A stretch of 64,000 nucleotides of DNA. Origin: Paracerasibacillus soli (GTDB lineage: Bacteria > Bacillota > Bacilli > Bacillales > Amphibacillaceae). The stretch is from assembly GCF_034006335.1 (NCBI RefSeq), contig NZ_JAWDIQ010000003.1; one strand, given 5' to 3'. The translations under genes were made by a program, and so were the position numbers. Of this stretch, positions 48,996 to 58,043 are shown one piece after another; the stretch's first letter is position 1, and the number at the start of each line of letters is the position of its first letter. The notes beneath the pieces are model-generated. The model saw only the letters and a program-made list of their open reading frames with translations. It was not told the DNA's origin and ran no database searches.

Positions 48996-49046
48996 AAAGT
49001 CTATTCATCTTCTCTCATTTTGGGGGAAGAGAATAGACTTTTTTAA
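48996..49046 (+). terminator. Riboswitch terminator before purE
   Basis: AAAGTCTATTC…GAATAGACTTT with further CTTCTC/GAAGAG pairing and a TTTTTT tail. Confidence 0.85.
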
Positions 49047-49057
49047 TTTTTTAGGGG

Positions 49058-49091
49058 CTGTTCAAAATAAAAAATTATCCATTTTGAACAG
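49058..49091. repeat. 11-bp inverted repeat just before purE
   Basis: CTGTTCAAAAT (49058-49068) is complementary to ATTTTGAACAG (49081-49091). Similar to the GTTCAAAA repeat before guaA. Not followed by T residues. Confidence 0.5.
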
Positions 49092-49121
49092 ATACATTAC
49101 ATAGAAAGAAGGGATTTTCTC

Positions 49122-49613
49122 ATGCCTTTAGTAGGGGTTATAATGGGGAGCATTTCCGATTGGGATACGATGAAAAATACGTGTGACGTGTTGGATGCAT
49201 TAGACATTCCATATGAAAAAGATGTTATCTCTGCACATCGCACACCTGATGAAATGTTTACCTATGCGAAGTCAGCGGAACAACGCGGGCTAAAGGTAAT
49301 CATAGCAGGTGCGGGTGGTGCAGCTCATTTACCAGGAATGGTTGCTTCACAAACAAATCTGCCTGTCATTGGCGTTCCAGTAAAAAGTAGTACATTGAAT
49401 GGGGTAGATTCGCTCCTCTCGATTGTACAAATGCCGGCTGGCGTGCCTACTGCAACGGTTGCAATAGGTAAAGCGGGTGCAACGAACGCGGGTATTCTTG
49501 CTACACAAATTATTGGTGCATTTGATCTAGATGTGAAACAACGTCTCGTTCATTATCGGAGGACAATGCAGGAAAAGGTTGGAGAAATGAGGGAAGAACT
49601 TGAAAAAAAGTAA
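49122..49613 (+). CDS. purE: N5-carboxyaminoimidazole ribonucleotide mutase
   Basis: 163 residues, class I PurE, which converts N5-CAIR to CAIR. GSISDWDTM at residue ~10 and SAHRTPDEM at ~43 form the active site; the loop AGAGGAAHLPGM follows. First gene of the pur operon; it overlaps purK by 14 bases, the two enzymes catalysing consecutive steps. AGAAGGGA precedes the ATG. No frameshift. Confidence 0.97.
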   Translation: MPLVGVIMGSISDWDTMKNTCDVLDALDIPYEKDVISAHRTPDEMFTYAKSAEQRGLKVIIAGAGGAAHLPGMVASQTNLPVIGVPVKSSTLNGVDSLLSIVQMPAGVPTATVAIGKAGATNAGILATQIIGAFDLDVKQRLVHYRRTMQEKVGEMREELEKK

Positions 49614-50730
49614 TGTAATACTTCCACCTCAAACAATTGGAATCATTGGTGGCGGTCAACTCGGAAGAATGATGACAATGGCTGCAAAAACGATGGGGTA
49701 TAACGTAGCAGTTTTAGACCCTACAGAAAATTGCCCGACAGCACAAGTGGCGGATCATCATATTCAGGCAAAGTACGATGATTTGCTCGCGATTCAACAA
49801 CTAACAAAAATGTGTGATGTTGTGACATATGAATTTGAAAATGTTGATTTACATGCTGCGGCTTATATAGAGCAACAAGGTAAGTTACCACAAGGGGCTT
49901 ATGCTTTACAAGTAACACAAAATCGACAACAAGAAAAACAACTAATTCAAAGGCTTCAGCTACCCGTGCCTCATTTTTATATTGTAGAAAATATCGCACA
50001 ATGTGAAGAAGCTATGAAGCAAATATCCTTCCCAGCCGTCATCAAAACCTGTCGGGGTGGATATGATGGAAAAGGCCAAATAAAATTAACATCTTTAGCA
50101 GATAGCCAACTCGCAATAGACTTTGTGAATAAACATGGGCATTGCATCGTGGAAGAGTGGCTTTCATTTGATAAAGAAATATCAGTCGTTTTCACAAGAT
50201 CACAAGCAGGTCAAATTACATTTTTTCCAATTGCAGAAAATGAACATCGGGAACATATTTTATACAAGACAAATGCTCCAGCAATAATTAGTGAAAATGT
50301 ACAAGAAAAGGCATTTGAAGCAGCCCGAATACTTGCTGAAAATATGGATGTTGTCGGCACGTTTGCGATAGAAATGTTCGTGTGTGGAGAAGATATTTAC
50401 ATAAATGAAATGGCTCCACGCCCACATAATTCAGGACACTATACGATAGAAGCGTGTAATGTATCACAATTTGCACAACATATAAGGGCAATCTGTGGAC
50501 TGCCGCTAATAGAAGTGGAACTTTTACAACCGGCATATATGGTGAACATTCTCGGGGAGGATTTGGAACGAATTTTACATATAGTACCTCACCTATCGTC
50601 TGGTTTTCTTCATTTATACGGAAAAGAAGAACCGAAACAAAAACGTAAAATGGGCCACATGACCTTTATTGGACAGTCTGCGGAACAATTACAACAACAG
50701 CTTAGACCTTTGCAGGAGGCAATACAATGA
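49600..50730 (+). CDS. purK: 5-(carboxyamino)imidazole ribonucleotide synthase
   Basis: 376 residues, ATP-grasp enzyme making N5-CAIR from AIR and bicarbonate. N-terminal IIGGGQLGRMM, ATP-grasp CRGGYDGKGQ, VEEWLSFDKEISV, and the metal-binding NEMAPRPHNSGHYTIEA are all intact. The TTG start lies inside purE after GGGAAG. It overlaps purB by four bases. No frameshift. Confidence 0.97.
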   Translation: MKKSNVILPPQTIGIIGGGQLGRMMTMAAKTMGYNVAVLDPTENCPTAQVADHHIQAKYDDLLAIQQLTKMCDVVTYEFENVDLHAAAYIEQQGKLPQGAYALQVTQNRQQEKQLIQRLQLPVPHFYIVENIAQCEEAMKQISFPAVIKTCRGGYDGKGQIKLTSLADSQLAIDFVNKHGHCIVEEWLSFDKEISVVFTRSQAGQITFFPIAENEHREHILYKTNAPAIISENVQEKAFEAARILAENMDVVGTFAIEMFVCGEDIYINEMAPRPHNSGHYTIEACNVSQFAQHIRAICGLPLIEVELLQPAYMVNILGEDLERILHIVPHLSSGFLHLYGKEEPKQKRKMGHMTFIGQSAEQLQQQLRPLQEAIQ

Positions 50731-52022
50731 TTGAACGGTACACAAGAAAAGAAATGGGACATATTTGGACGGAAGAAAATAAATATGCTGCTTGGCTTGA
50801 AGTAGAAATTTTAGCGTGTGAAGCATGGAGCGAGTTAGACGTAATTCCTAAAGATGATGTGACAACTATTCGGGAACAAGCAACTTTTGATATGGATAGA
50901 ATTTATGAAATTGAAGCAGAAACAAGACATGATGTCGTCGCTTTTACGCGTGCTGTATCGGAATCATTAGGTGCAGAAAAGAAATGGGTTCATTATGGAT
51001 TAACTTCTACTGATGTAGTAGATACGGCACAGTCTTATCGTTTGAAGCAAGCAAATGCACTGATTTATAAAGGGCTACAGCAATTTATTACAGTGCTAAA
51101 AAATAAAGCTATCGAACATAAGCATACAATTATGATGGGGCGCACACATGGCATACATGCAGAGCCTACAACATTCGGTTTAAAAATCGCCCTTTGGTAT
51201 GAAGAAATGAAACGTAACCTCGCACGGTTCGAGCAAGCTGCCAAAGATGTGGAGTTTGGTAAATTATCAGGGGCAGTTGGCACATATGCAAATATTGATC
51301 CATTTGTAGAGAGTTACGTTTGTGAAAAATTAGGTTTAACACCAGCACCAGTTTCTACGCAAACATTGCAACGTGACAGACACGCGGCTTATATCGCAAC
51401 GTTAGCGTTAATTGCAACATCTATTGAAAAATTTGCTACTGAAATTCGCGGCTTACAAAAGACGGAAGTACGTGAAGTAGAAGAATTTTTTGCGGCGGGA
51501 CAAAAGGGTTCATCCGCCATGCCACATAAACGTAATCCAATTGGATCGGAAAATATGACAGGACTTGCGCGTGTATTACGAGGGCATGTTATGACTGCAT
51601 ATGAGAATGTAACACTTTGGCATGAAAGGGATATTTCTCATTCGTCAGCAGAAAGAATCATATTACCAGATGCAACGATTGCACTTGATTATATGATACA
51701 TCGCTTTACAAACATTGTGAAAAACTTGACTGTATTCCCTGAAAATATGAAACGAAATATTGAAAGGACACATGGTGTAATTTTTTCACAACGCGTATTA
51801 CTTCAATTAATTGATAAAGGGATGTCTCGTGAAGCAGCTTATGATATCGTGCAACCAATGGCGATGCAAGCATGGGAAACAGAAACACATTTTAAACAAT
51901 TACTAAAAGCAGAAAAACGGATTTCAAATGTCTTATCTGGGCAAGAAATAGAATCGTGTTTTGATTACACGTATCATTTACAAAACGTTGATCAAATTTT
52001 TGAACGAATAGGTTTAACTTAA
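50727..52022 (+). CDS. purB: Adenylosuccinate lyase
   Basis: 431 residues; acts in both the SAICAR and adenylosuccinate steps. TSTDVVDTAQ, GRTHGIHAEPTT and the fumarase-family signature GSSAMPHKRNPIGSE are complete. Length is normal. In relatives purC, purS and purQ follow; here the next gene is purL after about 100 bases. No frameshift. Confidence 0.97.
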   Translation: MIERYTRKEMGHIWTEENKYAAWLEVEILACEAWSELDVIPKDDVTTIREQATFDMDRIYEIEAETRHDVVAFTRAVSESLGAEKKWVHYGLTSTDVVDTAQSYRLKQANALIYKGLQQFITVLKNKAIEHKHTIMMGRTHGIHAEPTTFGLKIALWYEEMKRNLARFEQAAKDVEFGKLSGAVGTYANIDPFVESYVCEKLGLTPAPVSTQTLQRDRHAAYIATLALIATSIEKFATEIRGLQKTEVREVEEFFAAGQKGSSAMPHKRNPIGSENMTGLARVLRGHVMTAYENVTLWHERDISHSSAERIILPDATIALDYMIHRFTNIVKNLTVFPENMKRNIERTHGVIFSQRVLLQLIDKGMSREAAYDIVQPMAMQAWETETHFKQLLKAEKRISNVLSGQEIESCFDYTYHLQNVDQIFERIGLT

Positions 52023-52126
52023 CTTAATTTTTGTAACATGAACGAAGTGGCAGTCATTGGGCTTATCGGTATGTAAGCATAATAGTGTTTTGTAAAAAAT
52101 GTTTAGAAACTGGAGGAGAGGCATCC
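52023..52126 (+). other. Junction where purC-purS-purQ are missing; possible purQ 3' remnant
   Basis: 104 bases with no intact gene. A frame opens upstream in phase with purL (…VFCKKCLETGGEAS), and another reads FRNWRRGIHGEAI then stop at 52141. The latter resembles the NWR… C-terminus of PurQ, so the 3' end of purQ may survive here. Low confidence; the similarity is short. Confidence 0.3.
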
Positions 52127-54358
52127 ATGGTGAAGCAATATAATCAACCAACCCCTGAGGAAATAAAAGCTGAAAAGATTTATCAAGAAATGGGTTTAAC
52201 TGATAAGGAATATGATGATATAACAACGCTTTTAAATCGGTTACCGAATTATACAGAAACAGGGTTATTCTCGGTGATGTGGTCTGAACATTGTAGTTAT
52301 AAAACATCGCGTCCATTGTTGAAAAAGTTACCAACGGAAGGAAAACATGTTTTGCAAGGACCTGGTGAAGGTGCTGGTGTTGTTGATATTGGTGACAATC
52401 AGGCTGTTGTATTTAAAATTGAAAGTCACAATAGTCCCTCTGCAGTGGAACCATTCGAAGGAGCTGCAACGGGCGTTGGCGGGATTGTTCGTGATGTCTT
52501 CTCTATGGGAGCAAGGCCGATCGCACTCATGAATTCATTACGTTTTGGGAATCCGCAGACGGAAAAAGGGCGTCATCTTGTGAAAGAAGTCGTTCGTGGT
52601 ATTGCACATTATGGAAATAATTTGGAAGTCCCAACAGTTGGTGGCGAAATACAGTTTGATGATTGCTATGAAACAAATCCATTAGTTAATGCAATGTGTG
52701 TCGGATTGTTAGAACACCAAGATATTCAAAAAGGGATTGCAGCTGGAGTTGGAAATACAGTTATTTATGCAGGTAGAGATACCGGGATAGACGGAATTCA
52801 CGGTGCTACATTTTCATCAGATGAAGTGGAGGAAGAAGTAGACCATACACAGGCAGTAGCGATTGGCGATCCGCATATTGAAAAAAAGCTAATCGAAGCA
52901 TGCTTAGAAGCAATCAAATCTGATGCGCTCATCGGGATGCAAGATATGGGAGCGGCCGGTTTAACGTCGTCTGCGAGTGAAATGGCTAGTAATGCTGACA
53001 CAGGAATTACCTTATATTTAGATGCGGTACCGCAACGAGAGAAAAATATGTCCGCTTATGAAATGATGCTTTCCGAATCACAGGAGCGCATGTTACTTGT
53101 TGTAAAACAAGGGCGTGAGCAGGAAATTATCCAACTGTTTGAAAAGCACGGCGTAGACGCTGTTGCGATTGGGGAAGTAACGGAAGAACAGATGTTTACA
53201 CTTGTCCATCACGATGAAGTAGTCGCGCAAGTACCAGTAAGTGCCTTAACAGATGACGCACCGGTTTATCATTTACCAGCAAAGGAACCGGCTTATTTCG
53301 AGAAGTTTCAACAAGCGGAATACCATCCGGTTGTAAAAGATTATGCAGAAACATTCAAGAAACTTTTACAACAGTTAACGATTGCGAGTAAAAAGTGGGC
53401 ATATGAGCAATTTGATTCATCTGCACGAGATTGTACCGTTGTTGGTCCAGGTAGTACGGCAGCAGTTGTATCTGTTCATGACGATAAAGCAATTGCAATT
53501 ACTACAGATTGTAATGCGAGATACATATATTTAGATCCGAAAACAGGTGGGGAAATTGCGGTTGCAGAGGCGGCACGAAATTTAGTTTGCGCAGGAGCAA
53601 AACCACTCGCGATTACAGATGGGTTAAATTTTGGGAATCCAACGAATCCGGAAGTATTTTGGCAAATGGAACAAAGTATCGCAGGCATAGGTGAGGCAAG
53701 TTTGAAACTTGAAGTTCCGGTCATTAGTGGCAATGTTTCGCTCTACAACCAAACAAAAGAACAAGCAATATTCCCAACACCAATTATTGGAATGGTCGGG
53801 CTCTATGAATCTATGAAACATATTACACCAAAAGATTTTCAAACAGCAGGTGACCTCATTTATGTTATCGGTCAGGCAAAGGCGGAATTTGGTGGAAGTG
53901 AATTACAAAATGTGCTTCAAGGCTCTTATAGTGGAAAAGCACCATCTATTCATCTAACAACGGAAGCGAATCGACAAGAACAATTGTTAACAGCCATTAA
54001 AGAAGGCCTCGTCACCTCGGCGCAGGATATTAGTGAAGGTGGATTGGCTATAGCTTTAGCGGAATGTTTATTTGCAAGTAAGGAGCTTGGTGCTCTCGTT
54101 CATTTAACAGGAGATCCAACGACGGAATTATTTAGTGAAACCCAATCACGTTTTATTGTTTCGGTGAAAAAACAGCATCAACAAGCGTTTGAAAAGATGA
54201 TGGAGGACGCAAAACAGATTGGAGAAGTAACGAATAATAAACAACTTGTTATTTGGTGTCATGATGAGAAGTGTATCGATGAAGAAGTAGAAACTTTAAG
54301 CACATTATGGAACCATGCACTTCCAAAACAATTGGAAAGTAAAGCTTATGTGGGGTGA
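52127..54358 (+). CDS. purL: Phosphoribosylformylglycinamidine synthase subunit II
   Basis: 743 residues, small PurL type, which needs PurS and PurQ as partners. Typical segments: YTETGLFSVMWSEHCSYK, GPGEGAGVVDIGDN, GAATGVGGIVRDVFSMGARP and TVGGEIQFDDCY. The normally conserved ESHNHPSA reads ESHNSPSA here (codons CAC AAT AGT). ATG 52127 has TGGAGGAGAG upstream. No frameshift. Its partner genes are not in the window. Confidence 0.95.
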   Translation: MVKQYNQPTPEEIKAEKIYQEMGLTDKEYDDITTLLNRLPNYTETGLFSVMWSEHCSYKTSRPLLKKLPTEGKHVLQGPGEGAGVVDIGDNQAVVFKIESHNSPSAVEPFEGAATGVGGIVRDVFSMGARPIALMNSLRFGNPQTEKGRHLVKEVVRGIAHYGNNLEVPTVGGEIQFDDCYETNPLVNAMCVGLLEHQDIQKGIAAGVGNTVIYAGRDTGIDGIHGATFSSDEVEEEVDHTQAVAIGDPHIEKKLIEACLEAIKSDALIGMQDMGAAGLTSSASEMASNADTGITLYLDAVPQREKNMSAYEMMLSESQERMLLVVKQGREQEIIQLFEKHGVDAVAIGEVTEEQMFTLVHHDEVVAQVPVSALTDDAPVYHLPAKEPAYFEKFQQAEYHPVVKDYAETFKKLLQQLTIASKKWAYEQFDSSARDCTVVGPGSTAAVVSVHDDKAIAITTDCNARYIYLDPKTGGEIAVAEAARNLVCAGAKPLAITDGLNFGNPTNPEVFWQMEQSIAGIGEASLKLEVPVISGNVSLYNQTKEQAIFPTPIIGMVGLYESMKHITPKDFQTAGDLIYVIGQAKAEFGGSELQNVLQGSYSGKAPSIHLTTEANRQEQLLTAIKEGLVTSAQDISEGGLAIALAECLFASKELGALVHLTGDPTTELFSETQSRFIVSVKKQHQQAFEKMMEDAKQIGEVTNNKQLVIWCHDEKCIDEEVETLSTLWNHALPKQLESKAYVG

Positions 54359-54367
54359 AATTGAATA

Positions 54368-55729
54368 ATGTTTGCAATATGGGGACATGAAAAGGCAGCG
54401 GAAATTACTTATTATGGGCTACATGCCTTGCAACATCGTGGGCAAGATGGTGCGGGAATTGTTGTCAATAATGGTAAAGAATTAAAGCTACGTAAAGATG
54501 TTGGGTTGGTGAATGAGGTTTTTAACCAAATTAACTTTCAACAGCTTGATGGCCATGCAGCAATTGGGAATATTCACTATGCAACGAACAATGAAAGCTC
54601 TCATGTTCAACCGCATCTTTTTCAGTCACAGGTTGACAGTATGGCAATTACACATATTGGAAACATCATCAATGCGGAATCTATTCGTGGTGATTTAGAG
54701 AAAAGTGGTAGCATTTTTCAAACGAAAACAGCAACAGAACTTTTGGCTCATTTAATGAAACGTTCTTGGGCAGAAGCTAACGGAACATGCACTTATGGAA
54801 GCTTTACAGAAATTGGTAGGTGCCTATGCATTTATCGTTTTACAAGAAGATAAGATGTTAGTTGCACTCGATCCACGTGGTATACGGCCATTATCAATTG
54901 GGAAACTAGGCGAGGCCTATGTCATTTCATCTGAAACTTGTGCTTTCGATATGATTGGAGCGAAGTATGTCAGAGAAGTAATACCTGGTGAGCTAATGAT
55001 TATAGATGCATCGGGGCTTCGTTCCATGCCGTTTACTTCACGCGAACAAAGAAAACTTTGCGCGATGGAATATGTTTATTTTTCACGACCTGATAGTGAC
55101 TTAAACCATGTGAATGTTCATGCATCTCGAAAACGAATGGGGATAGAGTTAGCAAAAGAGGCGTCCGTTGATGCAGATGTTGTCATCGGAGTGCCTGACT
55201 CTAGTATTTCGGCGGCAATCGGCTATGCAGAATACACTGGTTTACCTTATGAATTAGGACTTATTAAAAACCGCTATGTCGGGCGGACATTTATTGCGCC
55301 ATCGCAACAGTTAAGAGAACAAGGGGTAAAAATGAAATTGTCCCCAGTTCGGGGATTGTTTCAGGTAAGCGGGTCATTATGATTGACGATTCTATCATTA
55401 GAGGTACGACTTGTAAGCGGATTGTGAACATGTTATTGGAAGCTGGAGCGACAGAAGTTCACGTTCGTATCGCCTCTCCTCCAGCGACAAATCCTTGCTA
55501 TTACGGTATTGATATGTCAACAAAGGAAGAACTTATGGCTGCAAACCATGCTGTTCATGAAATATGTCATCTAATAGGAGCAACAAGTCTCGCTTATTTA
55601 TCATCTGCAGGGATGGAAAAGGCAATCGTCCAAGATATAACGAATGCCCAAGGTGTATGCCAGGCATGTTTTACAGGACAATATCCGGTTAAGGATGAGC
55701 GGTTCATGCAAATAACGCAAACAACGTAA
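54368..55729 (+). CDS. purF: Amidophosphoribosyltransferase (frameshifted, damaged N-terminus)
   Basis: First committed enzyme of purine synthesis, about 465 residues. The glutaminase domain starts FAIWGHEKAAEITYYGLHALQHRGQDG (part). The PRTase domain has GVPDSSISAAIGYAE and the PRPP loop MIDDSIIRGTT. Breaks occur near 54800 and 55360. The expected propeptide and nucleophile Cys (ECGVF in relatives) are not readable: a TGT at 54369-54371 is out of frame, and a few bases seem lost. The true start therefore lies slightly upstream, overlapping purL. Confidence 0.92.
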
Positions 55730-55894
55730 GCGTCAGGGTTCTTGTGAATAGCGTCAATATAGGTTTTGTTATTGCAAGCACGTTATCTAACACCATCGTA
55801 AACACAGCAAACATAAAGGGAAATAGCATATCAGCAAAAAGGGTAATTTTCTTTGAGGAATGAAAAAAATATGGATGAAGGTGGGAAAGACATT

Positions 55895-56911
55895 TTGGCT
55901 AGCGTATATAAAGAAGCAGGAGTCGATATTGAAAAGGATATGAGGCCGTCCAACGAATAAAGAAACATGTGGATCAAACAAAGCGACCAGAAGTATTGGG
56001 GAAAGTAGGCGGCTTTGGTGGATTATTTGATTTGTCATCACTTCCGTATAAAGAGCCAGTTCTCGTTTCAGGTACAGATGGTGTCGGAACAAAGCTAAAA
56101 TTAGCCTTTGAATTGGAACAACATCATACAATCGGTATTGATCTTGTGGCAATGTGTGTAAATGACATTGTTGCCCAAGGAGCGGAACCATTATTTTTCC
56201 TTGATTATATTGCTAGCGGGAAATTAGAACCCCATGTCATAGAACAAATTGTTTCGGGTATCGCTACAGGCTGTGTGGAGGCGGGAGCAGCACTAATCGG
56301 TGGAGAAACAGCAGAAATGCCAGGCATGTATCAAGTAGGAGAATATGATCTGGCTGGATTCGCTGTAGGGGTTGCTGAGAAATCACGACTAATAACTGGT
56401 GACGAAGTAGTAGAAGGTGATGTGGTCATCGGATTATCCGCTAGTGGCATTCATTCAAATGGTTATTCACTCGTACGAAAAGTAATAACAGACTTAAATT
56501 TAAGTGAAGTTTATCCCGGGCTATCTCAACCACTTGGTGACTTATTAATGGAACCAACGAAAATATATGCGAAAGCAATAAAGGATCTGATGAAAAGTTG
56601 CCAATTAAAAGCGATTGCACATATAACAGGTGGCGGATTTTATGAAAATCTCCCAAGGATGTTACCAGAAAAACCTAGGAGTAGAAATCAAGCGAGGCAG
56701 TTGGCACGTTCCAGATATTTTTACTTTTATACAAGAAAAAGGAAATATATCTGAGGCAGAAATGTTTCATGTTTTCAATATGGGAATTGGCATGGCAATA
56801 GTTGTAGCGGAAGATGAAGTGGATCAAGTGCTTGGAATACTACAGGGACTAGACGAGGACGCACAAGTAATTGGTACGGTCACACGTGAAAAAGGAGTGT
56901 CCTTTCGTTGA
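55895..56911 (+). CDS. purM: Phosphoribosylformylglycinamidine cyclo-ligase (frameshifted)
   Basis: About 339 residues; makes AIR from FGAM and ATP. The N-terminus YKEAGVDIEKGYEAVQRIKK is split by a missing G near 55940. The core has SGTDGVGTKLKLAF, VAMCVNDIVAQGAEPLFFLDY and GGETAEMPGMY. A second break lies near 56680 after GGGFYENLPRMLPE. TTG 55895 with GAAGGTGGG upstream gives the family's usual N-terminus; ATG 55871 is the alternative. It overlaps purN by four bases. Confidence 0.92.
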
Positions 56912-57483
56912 TAGCTAAACCGAACATTAGCATTTTTGCTTCTGGGAGAGGTAGTAATTTTAAAGCAATTATTGCAGACCAATCCTTGACCTGTCAGTTA
57001 TTAGTAAGTGATAATCCGACAGCACCTGTAATTGAGATTGCTAAAAAGCATCATATCCCAACATTTACTTTTGAACCTAAGCAATACGCGGACAAAGCTA
57101 GCTACGAGCAAGCAATATTAGCAGCACTTAAAAAATATGAAATCGAATGGATATTTTTAGCAGGTTATATGCGCATGATAGGTCCCAATTTATTAAATGA
57201 ATATACAGGGAAAATTGTAAATATCCATCCATCCCTATCACCAGCCTTTCCCGGGAAAGATGCCATCACACGCGCATACAAAGCACGTAGCGAGCAAACG
57301 GGCGTGACAATACATTATGTCGATGAAGGGATGGATACAGGCCCAATCATATGCCAACAACCTGTCCCAATTCACGAGCAAGACACACTTGAAACATTAC
57401 AGACCCGCATCCAGAAAACAGAACACCAGCTTTATCCAAAAGTAATAAAGGAATTAATCAATGTGAAGACATTGGTGGAATGA
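56908..57483 (+). CDS. purN: Phosphoribosylglycinamide formyltransferase
   Basis: 191 residues; transfers formyl from 10-formyl-THF to GAR. N-terminal ISIFASGRGSNFKAI, catalytic region IVNIHPSLSPAFPGKDA and HYVDEGMDTGPII with the Asn-His-Asp set. TTG start after AAAAGGAGTG. The stop is followed directly by the repeat array. No frameshift. Confidence 0.96.
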   Translation: MIAKPNISIFASGRGSNFKAIIADQSLTCQLLVSDNPTAPVIEIAKKHHIPTFTFEPKQYADKASYEQAILAALKKYEIEWIFLAGYMRMIGPNLLNEYTGKIVNIHPSLSPAFPGKDAITRAYKARSEQTGVTIHYVDEGMDTGPIICQQPVPIHEQDTLETLQTRIQKTEHQLYPKVIKELINVKTLVE

Positions 57484-57489
57484 AAAGTG

Positions 57490-57990
57490 CTGAAACAGGT
57501 AGAAGATAGCGCGGATGGTAGAAGCTGTCGGATTCGTGGTAGAAGATTAGCTTTTGATGGTAGAAGTTCACGAATCCGTGGTAGAAGATCTGCTTTTCAT
57601 GGTAGAAGTTCGCGAATCTGTAGTAGAAGCTTGGCTTTTGATGGTAGAAGTTCGCGAATCTGTGGTAGAAGCTGAGCTTTTGATGGTAGAAGTTCGCGAA
57701 TCTGTGGTAGAAGCTGGCCTCGATGGTAGAAGTTCGCGAATCCGTGGTAGAAGCTTGGCTTTTCATGGTAGAAGTTTGTGAATCCGTGGTAGAAGCTGGC
57801 CTCGATGATAGAAGTTCGTGAATCCGTGGTAGAAGCTGAGCTTTTGATGGTAGAAGTTCGCGAATCCGTGGTAGAAGATCTGCTTTTGATGGTAGAAGTT
57901 CGTGAATCTGTGGTAGAAGCTGAGCTTTTGATGGTAGAAGTTCGCGAATCTGTGGTAGAAGCTGGCCTCGATGGTAGAAGTTCACCAAAG
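57490..57990. repeat. Minisatellite array between purN and purH (~11 units of 42/40 bp)
   Basis: Units of the type GATGGTAGAAGTTCGCGAAT + CTGTGGTAGAAGCTGAGCTT + TT. Each 42-bp unit is itself two ~21-bp half units with the core GGTAGAAG; three units are 40 bp and end GGCCTC. Variation lies mostly at fixed columns (TTCGCGAATC/TTCGTGAATC; CTGAGC/CTTGGC/ATCTGC). The minus strand is free of stops through the whole array in one frame. Relatives have purH a few bases after purN. Confidence 0.9.
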
Positions 57991-58043
57991 CAAGTTGAAG
58001 TTTGAAAAGTACTTGATGAAATGAACAGATGGGGGAGTTTGAT

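Noticed and set aside
48922..49104. 60-codon plus-strand ORF in the pur leader
   Set aside because: It covers the riboswitch terminator and the inverted repeat; no coding features.
57490..57990. CRISPR array
   Set aside because: Every part of the unit is repeated; there are no unique spacers and no cas genes.
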